Source: Seminavis robusta (taxonomy: Eukaryota > Bacillariophyta > Bacillariophyceae > Naviculales > Naviculaceae). Taken from it: a DNA stretch of 64,000 nucleotides. Positions 51,327-62,120 of this stretch are shown here, one piece after another. How positions within the stretch are numbered: position 1 is the first letter of the stretch; every line of letters begins with the position of its first letter. The stretch is from the NCBI GenBank assembly GCA_903772945.1, contig CAICTM010000205.1, forward strand, positions 1 through 64,000, read 5' to 3'. Below the pieces are notes generated by a model, which worked only from the letters and a program-made list of their open reading frames with translations, had not been told where the DNA came from and ran no database searches. The position numbers and the translations under genes are program-made.

Positions 51327-52472
51327 CTAGTCTGCTTGTACTGGTTGTTGTTTCTGTTCGAATATGAGCGGAATGCCTTCGACATAGGCGTCGTCATCAA
51401 AGTCGACAGCCGTCACCGACTCGACTTGAACTCCCCACGAGAGAACGACAAAGTTGACTTGTGTCTGACAAAAAATGAGCGAATACGTTTGACTGCTTTT
51501 GTTGGTAGTTCCCCGCTGATTGACCTTTAATCCCTTGTGCGACGATCGAGGATCCTGTGCCAAAATTTCCACCAGAGTCGCTCGAGAAGCTTCTGCGTCA
51601 CTATCATTTTGGGGTGTATACAAGGGAGCCATGCGGCCTTGTTGGAGTAATGTCTGCCACGCGGTTTCGGCTTGTGGTGTGAATTGTACGGTATGAATTT
51701 CGTCCTTTTGAGACACCCAGTCGGGAACTTGTAGTGCATTGTTACTACTGCTGTTGTGATTGTTGTCATGATGATGCCCCGGAATATCCCAGGGCACGAC
51801 CGGTTTGATGTCATAGACGGGTGTTCCATGGACGAGATCGAGTGCGGAAATGTGGACTCGTTTGAGTTTCGTGTCGAGTCGTTCCATTTTGACGAGTGAC
51901 AATCCGATGGGATTGGGGCGATGCGGAGACCGAGTGGCCAATTGTCCCACTTTGTGTGGAGCGCGGGGAGGTCTCACTTTGGCCTTTTTGGTGTTACTAG
52001 TAGTAGCGCTAGTAGTATTGGCGTGAAATCCAAAGAGGATCCACAAATGACTGTAGTCTTCCATTCCATCCAAGGCTTCCATTTGCAACGTACTGCCGTC
52101 GATTTGAATAAAGGCACGCGACGAGGGAACCAAGGAGCCTTGACGAGGTGTCCCCATGCGTTTCGTGTAGGGAGACACCACGGTGCCCACACACCGTAGT
52201 ACCATGGGGTGGTTCACACTACTCTTAGTAGTACCACCATTAGTACTAGCAGTAGCACTGTCAGTCGTAGTGAGCTGCCATTCCAGAGCCTCTTTTTCCT
52301 TGGACAGAGTGCGCAACTTGACTTCGGCTCGAATTCGTCCGGTGCGTTCTTCGCGACGGCGATCTTCTGCCTGCTTGGAGATTCTGGCTACTTCGCTTTG
52401 GTGATACCAGTAGCCCAGGGCTCCTCCAAGGAACAGCACCACACCCAGGAGCGACTGGTTGTTGTTGTTGCC

Positions 52473-52506
<34 letters not shown>

Positions 52507-52511
52507 ATCAT
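51327..52511 (-). CDS. TrmO-like tRNA (adenine-N6) methyltransferase with N-terminal anchor
   Basis: 394 aa from ATG 52511. In-frame ATGs exist upstream (52619), but that part runs through an (TAAA)n tract and the polyserine microsatellite, so it is probably UTR. Residues 2-11 are polyserine. Residues ~18-36 are hydrophobic (LLGVVLFLGGALGYWYH) and form a likely membrane anchor; ~37-75 is a coiled coil. Residues ~100-270 are the TsaA/TrmO domain: GTVVSPYTKRMGTPRQG, EALDGMEDYSHLWILFGFH and the signature ATRSPHRPNPIGLSLV, then DLVHGTPVYDIKPVVPW. TrmO methylates t6A37 in tRNA-Thr using SAM. Bacterial and animal relatives are soluble, so the anchor is unusual. A C-terminal extension follows. Divergent from the GT8-like gene, 209 bp between starts. 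Confidence 0.85.
52476..52506. repeat. CTG/CAG trinucleotide microsatellite in coding sequence
   Basis: About ten CTG units on the plus strand, read as polyserine (AGC) at the N-terminus of the TrmO-like protein. A (TAAA)n tract lies just upstream at 52549-52569. Confidence 0.85.
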
Positions 52512-52720
52512 CGTGTTTTTGTGGATTTTTTTTTCTTGGCTGAGAAGGATAAATAAATAAATAAATAAATGTATCTTTTTTAAAAACGCTAACCTTCGTG
52601 AAGCTCCCACTCCCGTCATTTTTTCTGAAACCAACGGTCCAAAGGCTCACTTATTGTGCAAAAGGCTCAACCTGCAACAAGCCTCTGGCTGAGTGTTCCA
52701 ACAAATACAGCAAGTGCACC

Positions 52721-54070
52721 ATGGGATCATCTACCAGGAGACGATTTCTACCATTCATCGTTCTCTTTAGCGGTCTTTCTCTGGCGTCTCTGGGCTCGAA
52801 ATCATCATGGAAAGAATCCTATTTTGCGTATCCATACCGATCTCTCCGAACCGTCGTTGTCGAGGATGACTCTATCAGAGACATTGCCACCGACTGGAAC
52901 CTTCGTCAAGCCTTTGCCAACTTGTCCTATACAAGTGCCCATCCGGAATCCTGTCAGCAACGGAAATTGGAGCGGTTTTGCCGCCGCGCAAGATGTCAAC
53001 GTGCTACCGCCCGAGAAGCTTCTCCCCATGATGCACAACTGCCATTCAACGCGACAATAACCAAACAACACGACAATACTAATAACTGCAAGACCCTCTG
53101 GTTTGCCGGCATGAGCTTGGGCCCCAACAGTCAATGCACTTCAGAGGGGGGCGGGTATCAGAGAGAATACGCCATGGCATTGGCATCGGCGCGCCTTCAT
53201 GCCGCCGATTCCTTGCAACCCGTCTTGATACTGACGACTCGTGGGACTACTACTACCAACAACCCTAATATATCCGCACTGGACTATCCCATTGCCAGGT
53301 GGGCACAATCCCAGGGTGCCATTGTGGTGACGGTCAACGAATTGTCCTTTCAATCGGTTGCCAATCAATTGGCCGGAGACCTTGTTGGTAAAGAACATAC
53401 CATTGGACCCTATCTGCGCATGGATATTCCCCGTATTATTCGACAATACGATTTGTTCCGCCGTGCCAACAATATATGTCCACGGCACGTCCTGTACACC
53501 GATTCGGATGTGCTGTTTGTCAATCCCATTTCCGTCGAGGACATGCATGCCGTAAAACGGCTCGTCGCAAACGAGGCGCATGTCACGTACGGACTCGAAT
53601 TTGGTATTCAGGGGGACGTTCCCATCAATACCGGTGTGTTTGTGGTGGATGTGCCACGGTGGGAACAGGAATGGAATAGTTTGTTGGCATTTGCTACTAG
53701 TAATGGACCCTTTGTCGCATTTGATCAAGGGTGGCTCAATGCCTACTACAAGAATCATCCAGAAAAGGTGGTCATGCTGCCGCGCCGTTGGAACTGGAAG
53801 ACTTATTGGGACTTGGAAGAACAAGAAGAGTCCTCCTGGACGGATATCAAGATTGTCCATTTTCACGGCCCCAAACCGGGGTTGGGGCTATGGGACATGG
53901 CAACCTGTGCGTCTCCTACCAATTGGACCTTTCGAGAAGACTTTGTCAAAGCCTACATGCCTCATTTGCAGGCGGGTGTATGCTGTAATCAAGGCAAAGT
54001 GGCTCATTATGCACAGCAAATCTACAATCTGCTCGAACCTGTTACACGCGACGTGTGTTTGTCTGTGTGA
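52721..54070 (+). CDS. GT8-like type II glycosyltransferase
   Basis: 449 aa from ATG 52721; the frame is open further upstream but this ATG gives a short basic cytosolic end and a signal anchor (FLPFIVLFSGLSLASLG). Catalytic part ~130-430: a metal-binding DxD motif D261-S-D263 in VLYTDSDVLFVNP, then DVPINTGVFVVDVPRWEQEW, AFDQGWLNAYY and the C-terminal HFHGPKPG motif. These are typical of GT-A fold nucleotide-sugar transferases of the GT8/glycogenin sort. Retaining mechanism and Golgi location are expected from the family. Donor and acceptor sugars are unknown. An N-terminal region with several Cys residues (~60-110) is not assigned. Confidence 0.8.
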   Translation: MGSSTRRRFLPFIVLFSGLSLASLGSKSSWKESYFAYPYRSLRTVVVEDDSIRDIATDWNLRQAFANLSYTSAHPESCQQRKLERFCRRARCQRATAREASPHDAQLPFNATITKQHDNTNNCKTLWFAGMSLGPNSQCTSEGGGYQREYAMALASARLHAADSLQPVLILTTRGTTTTNNPNISALDYPIARWAQSQGAIVVTVNELSFQSVANQLAGDLVGKEHTIGPYLRMDIPRIIRQYDLFRRANNICPRHVLYTDSDVLFVNPISVEDMHAVKRLVANEAHVTYGLEFGIQGDVPINTGVFVVDVPRWEQEWNSLLAFATSNGPFVAFDQGWLNAYYKNHPEKVVMLPRRWNWKTYWDLEEQEESSWTDIKIVHFHGPKPGLGLWDMATCASPTNWTFREDFVKAYMPHLQAGVCCNQGKVAHYAQQIYNLLEPVTRDVCLSV

Positions 54071-55540
54071 TTACATGAACGTATGGGCAACATAACATAT
54101 TTAGTTATTTGGGCTCTTTCTACACTCTCCCAATGAAACTGAGAGTGATTATGCTTGTGGGAGACGCGGTATTGAGATTTGACGCAGAAACACTCTCCGA
54201 GTGATCGCCAGCTGGAATCAGAGGATCAGGGAGAATCAGGATCGAGTGGACTTCCCATTTGTGGCCTTGTCATCTTCGTCGGTGCAAACATCAACGAATT
54301 GCAGACGGGCCAGGAAGCTCCGACTCAGCCTACACTTCGACCATTCCAATGAATGAAGCAACTAAGTTGAGCTCAGTCCATCCTGTCGAGTTGGGAGATA
54401 AAGTAAACCCGCTGCTTACTCCTTTAGAAGGTACGGTAGTGCTTGTAGCAGGCATTCCCGGGATTTGATAATCAAAAACTCGAATGCCATGTCGACAGTG
54501 ACTTCTCAAGCACTCGCATCGGCGTTGTTTTCGGCGTGGGAAAACAAATCACACGCCCACGTTCGAGAACGTGGAAACCGCCTGGTCGCTGGGAAAGATC
54601 GTGGTTGGGGGCGTGTGCTTCTAGCTAGCTAGTGTATTGAATCTGAGCGTCTGCTTGAAGGTACATGCAGAGCTGGTAGAAAAAGAAAATTGATTGCTTG
54701 TAGATATCTTTGTGAGACATGTCCGACTAGTAGGGCTCTCTTTTAAAAGTTGCACAACGGTACCATTTGTACCGCCTCGTCTTAAAACGGCACACATGCA
54801 CAAGGAAGAAATTAAAAGAAAGAGCAAGAATAAGACACCCACCATCACTCGAGTTGCCGGTTGGACTGAGCAATAGACTCACTCCACGAGGTTTGATCTC
54901 TTTCAAAATAGATGTTTCAACCATGTTCTGTGGTGGTTGGTGCGGTATTCTTGGCTGTTTAGCAAGTTCATAGTACATCGCAGGCGGCCCGGATACCAGC
55001 ACTACAAGGCCAGCTGACTGCAACAGAAGCCAAATGAAGGTTAGTTAGTGACTACCACATTCTGTACATGCAGAATGCTCCACGGGAACTGTCGGCCCAT
55101 CCTTTTCCGGCGTCAGTCCAACACTACTATTTCCGTTCAGCTCATCCGATGTTCTGAATTTTCTGCAGTCACCTTGGACCGGTACCGGTACCGGTTCAGT
55201 ACGAGGCGCCGTTGATGAGGGTCATTTGTCATTATTTGTGTCACCGCAACAGCAGCGATCAAAAACCTCACTGACGTACAACTGTACGTCGAATGCTGGA
55301 AGCAGTTCTGATTGATAAAGTAGGTAGGTGCGGTAAAATAAGTCACTATTATTTTCAATTTTTAACCCTTTAGTTACCGAGACTCCCTTTTTAAGGCTGT
55401 CCGTTGGATTCGATTCGACTTAGGAGTCAGATCCATCCGTTTTTGAGAAAGATTTCTCACATCTTTCGCGGCAATCTCATTTTTTGGTCATCGAAGGCAT
55501 CTCTGCCAGTTTGCTTACTCAGCCTCAAAAAAAAAGAAAA
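54071..55540. other. Intergenic region, no supported gene
   Basis: About 1.5 kb. Short ORFs only. GACCGGTACCGGTACCGGTTC at 55176-55196 is a strongly palindromic (ACCGGT)n tract; CTAGCTAGCTAG at 54621-54632. The A-rich tract at 55527-55540 just precedes the fasciclin ATG. Confidence 0.5.
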
Positions 55541-56752
55541 ATGTTCCGCAAGACCATGGCCCTCGTCTTGGCCCTCTTCGTGAGTGGCTGTGTTGCCGAT
55601 CAGGAGATGCCTCCACCACCTGACGGTGGCATGGGCCCTGGCGATGGCATGGGCGGCATGGGCCCTGGCGATGGCATGGGGATGGGCCCTCCTGGCGATG
55701 GCATGGGCATGATGGGAAAACCCGCCACAGTTGTTGACATTGCTCTTGGAAGTCCCGAGCACAAGACTCTGGTTGAACTTCTGACAACTGCCGGTTTGGT
55801 GGATACGCTTGCCGATGAATTCGCTAATTACACTGTTTTCGCCCCCACTGATGACGCCTTTGCGGCGTTGGGAAATGGAACGCTTGACAAGTATCTTGAA
55901 CCCCAGTGGGCTGGTCATTTGATTGACATCTTGCTCTACCACGTCACCTGGGGGGAATACAAAGCTGAAGACTTGTCCCAAGATCTTGAGCTCTGGATGC
56001 TCAATGGGGAGTCAGCAAACATCACCAGCGTATCTCCTGTGTACACCATCAACAATGCCACTATCGGACCAGCCGATTTGGAGGCTGAAAATGGCGTTGT
56101 ACACGTTATTGACAGTGTTCTTTTGCCTTGGTCTGTCTATACCGACATTGTTACTGCCGCCGTCACGCTGCCTGAGCTTTTCAGTACCCTTGTCGGCCTT
56201 GTGGTTGCTGCCAACCTCACTGAGACCCTTTCGGGCCCTGGACCGTGAGTATGATGCTCGTTGCATGGAGGCCTGCACCTGCCGAGATGCTGATATTCAG
56301 ATAACTTTTGGCTCACTTGTTTTGCTGTCCATTTGCCATCTCTACTTCCAATTCACAAACGAAGCTATACTCTATTCGCGCCAACAAACGATGCATTTGA
56401 TGCGATTGACAATGAGACTGCTTCGTTCCTGCTCAGCCCCGATGGCTTCGAGTCTTTGCAGGACATTCTCCTCTACCATGTGGCTCCAGGAATCATTCTT
56501 TCTGATGATGTCATGGATGGAGCGGAAATTTGGATGGCCAATGGCGACCCAGCGATTCTTTCGGTCACCAAGACAGCTGGTAACAGCACTGCTTCAACTG
56601 ACAATGTCACTACTGCAGTGAGTGCCTCCGAGGGAGAGGAAGCCTACCTCATCAATGATGCCACTATTACCGAAGGCGACTACCTCGTCAATAATGGGGT
56701 TATCCACATTATTGACACGGTGCTTCTCCCCCTAGTGGCATCTCGTCGCTAG
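55541..56752 (+). CDS. Secreted protein with two fasciclin (FAS1) domains (2 exons)
   Basis: Exons 55541-56244 and 56365-56752 (120-nt intron, GTGAGT to CGAAG) join to 363 aa and restore GPYTLFAPTNDAFDAI. Residues 1-19 are a signal peptide (MALVLALFVSGCVA). Residues ~24-60 are a Met/Gly/Pro/Asp repeat of the form MGPGDGMG. FAS1 domain 1 is ~62-200 (YTVFAPTDDAFAALGNG, LLYHVTWGEY, VVHVIDSVLLP) and domain 2 ~205-360 (LFAPTNDAFDAIDNE, LLYHVAPGIILSDD, GVIHIIDTVLLPL). FAS1 domains mediate adhesion; secretion to wall or mucilage is expected. No GPI signal or membrane span is seen. The second H1 motif depends on the splice, which supports it. Confidence 0.88.
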
Positions 56753-57446
56753 ACCTTTCGGATATTGAATGTTACAAAGAACAAAAGCTATGCCGTTGGC
56801 AAAAGACTTGTGCTGTACCTATATGTATCGAACAGAAACCCTGATCATCAAAAACGATGATTAGGAAGAACAAAAACAAAGACGATGTGACAAGACTTGT
56901 GTACCTATTTGTATCCAGAAGAAAGCCTGATTGTGGAGATGCGATCCTCAAAAGGCTAAGGTTTGAGAACGAGACCTTTTGTTGGGTGTTCCAATAAGAC
57001 TATGGTTGTGTTTGAGTAGCAAAATAAGGTGTTTCTTATAGCGAGCTCATTTGTAAGTAACCAGAGCCTGTGGTAGACGCCTCAATCCAGGTGGATGATG
57101 GATGATTTGACGCATGTGTAGATAGGTACCTGGTACCGGCAGGTAATCCATCCAGCGTTGTTTTGATCCAAGGTATCAGGTATAACTTGCCCGTCGAAGC
57201 CTAGGGTTCACCAGTTTACTCTGGCGCTGCATAGTTGAATTCAGGGTGAACCTTCAGCGTCTTGTGGACGAACTAGAGACCATTAGTCAAAGAACCCACG
57301 AACTAGCAACTAGAAGGGTGGATTATGCATTTGTGAAACTCTACTGTATTTTGGTGCTGAATGAAAGCGTCATTAGAGAAAGTGAGCTTGGTGGGACGAA
57401 CTCGTCCCACCTTTCCTGCCTGTATCTATGATTCTGCTTTGGCTCC
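56753..57446. other. Intergenic region between convergent genes, no supported gene
   Basis: About 0.7 kb. A pair of similar segments (ACAAAGAACAAAAGC near 56773 and GAAGAACAAAAACAAAGACG near 56866, each followed by GACTTGTG...CCTAT.TGTATC) shows a local ~95-bp duplication in the 3' region of the fasciclin gene. Confidence 0.5.
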
Positions 57447-59134
57447 TTAGGCTTGGGTCTGTTTCATGTTGCCGCCCAACAATTGAAGCGCGGCGGAAAC
57501 AGCTGTCACATCCAAAACGGCAAATTCAACATCGTACTGCTTGACTGCTTTCGCAATGGCTAGAAGTACATTCTGACGAGTCTCAAAGAACTCATTGCTG
57601 CATTTGGATGGCAAGCAAGGTGTCAAAGAGATAGATATCTGTCAAGTCCGAGAGAAAGGACCAAACAACTCACCTCAGTGGCTTTAGTGTGAATCTACAA
57701 TCGATGTTGGCAGCAATGTGGTCCGCATTATAAGTCGTGAGATGTGCTCGGAACGGACGACTGCCGTCTAAAACGACTGCGGGGCAAGCTTTCTTGATTT
57801 CTTCCTTGATGGTTTCCAGGACTGCGGGTAGCTTCTCGATATCAGAGTACTTGAACCTCAAGGTTTGTTTTACAGCTGACATCGGAACGCGACTCATGTT
57901 GGAAACCCGTTGATCAGCTAAAGAGTATCAAAGGAGAGACATGTCAGCGTTGTACCGATGCTTTGTGGCCAGCAGAAAGTGCTATTCGGCTGGTCCTGTA
58001 CTTACCAAGATCTTTGTTGGGGACAGTTATCATGATCTACGAAGAAATTCACATATGCGCATCAAAACACTTTCAAAGTTCATTGACACTATCCAAAGAT
58101 CAAGCAATACACCGTACTCCACCGCACTCCACGTACCTCATCACCTCCACGAATGACAGTTTCCATCCAACCGAGCTTGATCACTTTGCCACAGACACCA
58201 TTCGAGAACTTGACGAAGTCTCCAACCGCAATACGATTCGAAGAAGCCAAAAAGAGACCGTTGAAGAGCTGTGCCGCCAAGCCTTGGGACGCCAATCCAA
58301 TCACCATGGTACCAACGCTGCCCAGTGCCACGAATCCTTTGGCAGCAGCTCCCATGTCGTCTTGGACCGTGTCGACAACGACGTACAAGCCAATGCAGTA
58401 CAAGAATGCGTCCACCAGACGATCTACAAGCTGGACTTGGCCCTTGAGGTCGTCGGGGTCGGATTTGGTCTGTTTGGCCAGCACGTATCGTTTCAAGGCT
58501 GAGATCCGGTTCAAGATCCATGCCATATACTTTTGGTACAGAAATCGAGTTTAGACGGCGAAAGAAAAAAGAACAATCAGTCATACTGGAAACACAGGAA
58601 GACCTTCATACAGGTTAGAAGTGTAGCCACACGTACCGCAATGTTGGCAAAAGCATGCGGTAGCTCGCTTTGGGATGCAAAATCAACTCCAATTCCTTGC
58701 AGGACGACCTTGAGGATATCCACCAAGTACACTACGAAGGCCAGCTGTGCCATTTGTGCTACATTGTTAGCAATTGTGTATTTCAGGCTGTTGTCTGTAC
58801 CACCGCCACCGGCTTCAACGAGTGCCTCTTTGGGTTGCTCCTCAGACTCTTTGCAGCCGCTTTTGCTTCTTAGACGAAGAGCCAAAGGCAGGAGAAAACC
58901 AAGCGCAAAGAAGAACAGGAGTTCTTCCCACTCAACGACAACCGCAATGGCAACCCAAATCTTGGCCATGCGCTCTTGCGCCAGGAAGAGGTGGCTCACA
59001 CCTTGCTTGATACTCCCTGCGAGAGTTGTGTGTTCGCGAAACTCTCGAATGTCAGCTTTGGACAAGCATTGTCCGATTGTAGAATTGGCAGCCGAGCAGG
59101 AGCCATTGAGACCGAAACCTTCTAGCATTTTCAT
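57447..59134 (-). CDS. MscS-family mechanosensitive ion channel (5 exons)
   Basis: Exons 59134-58637, 58529-58137, 58036-58006 (31-nt microexon), 57917-57674 and 57597-57447 join to 438 aa; introns are 107, 100, 88 and 76 nt, all GT-AG. Membrane segments occur at ~50-80 (VAIAVVVEWEELLFFFALGF), ~105-135 (MAQLAFVVYLVDILKVVLQG) and ~190-215. The pore-lining TM3 is GSVGTMVIGLASQGLAAQLF. The beta domain follows: IAVGDFVKFSNGVCGKVIKL, GWMETVIRGGDE, then MITVPNKDLADQRVSNMSRV, whose VPN part is encoded by the microexon. The last exon gives NEFFETRQNVLLAIAKAV. These channels open on membrane tension and release osmolytes. Plastid or plasma-membrane location is not settled; no plastid leader is seen. 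Confidence 0.87.
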
Positions 59135-59581
59135 GGTTCCAATACGCTGTTCCAATTTTAAGACGAGTGGTTATTACTATGGCTGAGAGGGAACTATGGT
59201 GAGGGGGGGGGGGCGATTGAGTCTTCCGTTTGCGCTGGGATAGTGCTTGTGGTCGTTCCACTGTTGTTGAAGAGGCTGGTGGCAACTGGAGATTTCCCGG
59301 AAGCTTTTGGTTTGAGCTCGGGAAACGAATGAATCGAATCGAATGATGAATCGAAATCATCAATCATTCGATTCAATCGAATCTTCCCTCTGCCGTGAGT
59401 CCCGTAAGAATGATTCCCAAAACTGAAAACAACGAAACGATGAATCGCTGGCAATGACGCAAGACGAACGGCGGTCCACAATCCGCAACTGCACAACAGC
59501 GCAACAACAGCAACCGGCGAAACACAAGTGGATCGCCAGAGGATTGCCTGAATGAGACAAGCAGCGCATTAGCTAGTAGTG
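59135..59581. promoter_or_regulatory. Shared upstream region of divergent MscS and ABA4-like genes
   Basis: 447 bp. A G9 homopolymer lies near 59203-59211. The segment 59331-59386 contains repeated GAATCGAAT and ATTCGATT units arranged as an imperfect palindrome (GAATCGAATGATGA facing TCATCAATCATTCGATTC). This resembles the TTCGAA-rich clusters at 4611-4640 and 7028-7068. Confidence 0.4.
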
Positions 59582-60259
59582 ATGAATCAAAAACTATCAA
59601 TTTTATTCCTGTTTTGTTGGACGGCTTGCACAAATGCATTTGTGGTTGCGCCTTCGAAATCTACCTGTCATCCAAGAGACGCAACCTTGGCACACCCGAG
59701 TCCTTCCACAACAGAAAACGCAATATCATCAACCCAACTGAATCTCTCTCCTCAAGATGTAATCGAGGCTGGTGTTTCCTTCGACACTTTTGCGCCCCAG
59801 TTTCTCTGGTTACCCATGATTGCAGCCCCCAACTCTGCCATTACCAAAAAGATCATGATGGGAACCAACGGCGTTGCTGCCATTGTGGCTCTGGCGCTGG
59901 TTCACTTGACGATCGTCATTGCTGCTGCTACACAAGAGGGAGCCTTGAGTCAAATCTTTATCTTTGGTGAAGTCTTTGATCCCTCCTTGTCGCAGCTCGG
60001 AGGGATGCAAAAGTTGTTCCAGTACCCCAATTTTATCGCTGAGGAATGGCCACATGTTCTGATCTGGGACCTGTTTGTAGGAAGGGCCATTTGGATGGAT
60101 GGTCTCAAGCGAGGTGTGGACACTCGCTTATCATTAGTGTTTTGCAACTTTATTGGACCACCTGGGCTGTTGATCTATGTAGCGACCTGTTTGCTATCGG
60201 ATGACAAGGGGCTCCCAAGTTTGGGAGACGAGGGAGACGTCACTGAGGACTATCAATAA
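59582..60259 (+). CDS. ABA4-like (DUF4281) plastid membrane protein
   Basis: 225 aa from ATG 59582. The leader (LSILFLFCWTACTNA|FVVAPS) is a signal peptide with Phe at +1, the diatom ASAFAP-type signal for import into the complex plastid, followed by a Ser/Thr-rich transit-like stretch to ~60. The mature part has four hydrophobic segments (NGVAAIVALALVHLTIVIAA, FVGRAIWMDG, LVFCNFIGPPGLLIYVATCL) and the family signature NFIAEEWPHVLIWDLFVGRA. In plants ABA4 is needed for neoxanthin formation. Diatoms make fucoxanthin from related xanthophylls, so a carotenoid role in the plastid envelope or thylakoid is reasonable, though the reaction is not proven by sequence. Confidence 0.85.
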   Translation: MNQKLSILFLFCWTACTNAFVVAPSKSTCHPRDATLAHPSPSTTENAISSTQLNLSPQDVIEAGVSFDTFAPQFLWLPMIAAPNSAITKKIMMGTNGVAAIVALALVHLTIVIAAATQEGALSQIFIFGEVFDPSLSQLGGMQKLFQYPNFIAEEWPHVLIWDLFVGRAIWMDGLKRGVDTRLSLVFCNFIGPPGLLIYVATCLLSDDKGLPSLGDEGDVTEDYQ

Positions 60260-60936
60260 GATAGATGTAGCTTCATTAATTAGATGCATCCATAAATGAA
60301 TCTACTGCCTGCCCCAGTACTAGTAACTGCCAGTTCGAGCAACAACAGCCTGAGATTGCATGACAATATTGCTGCCATGGCGCAGCCACACATCTCACCT
60401 TTGTCGTGGACATCAATTTAGCCTTCCGTAACACCATAGCGCTGCCTACGGCGGGGCTAGCTAGGATGAAACCGAATTGAGTACTGTGGCAACAACGTAC
60501 TTGAAGCGACGATTTGATTCACAGATAATTTCCCTGCCCTGGCTTGCTACATGTAGCCCCCTCGACTCTTCTTTGCTTGAGCCTGGCCCTCGCTGGCATT
60601 AGTAGATAACCCACCTACTCTAACCCAGGAATTGAATCATCATCAAATCCTTGGAAGATTTGGCACCAGTGAGGTGATTGGTTGTCTCCGTTTCAAATAA
60701 GTTTCGAGCAAATTTTGTCTTGTGACGTCAGTCTGCGGTCGCTCGGAAATGCAGTTCATTCTGACCCTCATTTATGTTTGCACTTGACCATGCCACCACC
60801 CTTGAGTGACAGTCCATTCCTCCACATGTGCATAGTCACCTCTAAACCGCACAGTAATCTCCCGTTCAAACCACATAATCACACCGAGGAGGACTGACAG
60901 TCAAGTGCTGCTATTTTCAGCAGGCAAAGTAGAAAG
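60260..60936. other. Intergenic region, no supported gene
   Basis: About 0.7 kb promoter side of the carrier gene. One 71-aa ORF (60682-60897) has no support. Confidence 0.5.
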
Positions 60937-61986
60937 ATGAGCGGCTCCAATAATAATGATGGTTATCATGGCATGATATCCAATACGCTTGGTTCGGCGG
61001 TCGCTGGAATTGTCAGCCGCACATTCACTCATCCCATTGATACAGCCAAATCACGGCTGCAGGCTCAATACAGTGTTACTAGTGCTAGTTCTTCATCAGT
61101 CACCCCCCAATATCGAGGAACAGTGGATGTCCTGCAAAAGACCTTTCGGACCGAAGGAATCCGAGGGCTCTACCGTGGATTTGGTGCCATTTTGGTGGGT
61201 GGAACTCCAGGGACGGTAACCTATCTGTGTACATACGAATTTGCCAAGGATAGTCTGTCGTCTGCTATGAAAGGTCAGGATGATTCCTCCTACAATAATA
61301 ATGATCAAGGAGGAGACTTTTTGATTCATTTTTCGGCTGGAATGATTGCCGAAACAATCGCCTGCATCATTTATGTCCCTGTGGATGTCATTAAGGAACG
61401 TCTTCAGGTACAGCATGCAGCATCCAGCAGCAATAACTCGGCTTCGTCCAACTACCAAGGGAGCTACGATGCCTTGAAGAAAATTGCCAAAACAGAAGGT
61501 TTATCTGGAATTTACAAGGGCTATGCTGCCACCTTGGCATCCTTTGGACCCTTCTCGGCACTCTACTTTATGTTTTACGAACGCTTCAAATCGGAAACAC
61601 GATTCTACCTATTTGATCCACAGCGGATCCAACCTAAAACGACAATTGACAAGAAGGAAATCCCCTTTCCATGGCTCGTCTTGTGCAGTTCATCGGCCGG
61701 GGGACTAGCTTCCTGGTTGACATCGCCTCTGGACATGGCCAAACTGAGGCTCCAGGTCCAACGAGGAGAAAATGCAGTTGCATCATCATCTTCTTCTTCA
61801 TTGGTATCGTACAGGGGTGTGGTGGATTGTCTACAAACCGTGTATCGACAAGGGGGTATGCGTGGTTTATTCCGAGGAGCAGGAGCTCGTGTTTGCTTTT
61901 ATGCTCCAGCCACCACAATCACCATGAGTTGTTATGAGACGTGTCGGTCCTTTGTGGCCAAGTTATTGGTGGCAGAAGACCGATGA
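60937..61986 (+). CDS. Mitochondrial carrier family (SLC25) protein
   Basis: 349 aa from ATG 60937. Three tandem carrier repeats are complete. The PxDxxKxRLQ signatures are PIDTAKSRLQAQ (~32), PVDVIKERLQVQ (~148) and PLDMAKLRLQVQ (~264). Each is followed by the second-helix motif: GIRGLYRGFGAILVGGTPG, GLSGIYKGYAATLASFGPFS and GMRGLFRGAGARVCFYAPAT. Odd features are Ser-rich loop insertions after the first, second and fifth helices (SASSSS, SSSNNSASSN, ASSSSSSL). It should sit in the mitochondrial inner membrane or another organelle membrane and exchange a small metabolite. The contact residues give a faint resemblance to S-adenosylmethionine-type carriers, but the substrate is not assigned. 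Confidence 0.9.
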   Translation: MSGSNNNDGYHGMISNTLGSAVAGIVSRTFTHPIDTAKSRLQAQYSVTSASSSSVTPQYRGTVDVLQKTFRTEGIRGLYRGFGAILVGGTPGTVTYLCTYEFAKDSLSSAMKGQDDSSYNNNDQGGDFLIHFSAGMIAETIACIIYVPVDVIKERLQVQHAASSSNNSASSNYQGSYDALKKIAKTEGLSGIYKGYAATLASFGPFSALYFMFYERFKSETRFYLFDPQRIQPKTTIDKKEIPFPWLVLCSSSAGGLASWLTSPLDMAKLRLQVQRGENAVASSSSSSLVSYRGVVDCLQTVYRQGGMRGLFRGAGARVCFYAPATTITMSCYETCRSFVAKLLVAEDR

Positions 61987-62120
61987 TGATTGATACCACA
62001 TGCATGTACTATGTATGTATGTATGCATGCATCACTGTACTAGCTACTAGCGCAGACATGGGATTAAAGGCGTGGTGCAGCGTTGGGACTTGCTTGGGTT
62101 AGACCCTTGGCAAAGTTTTA

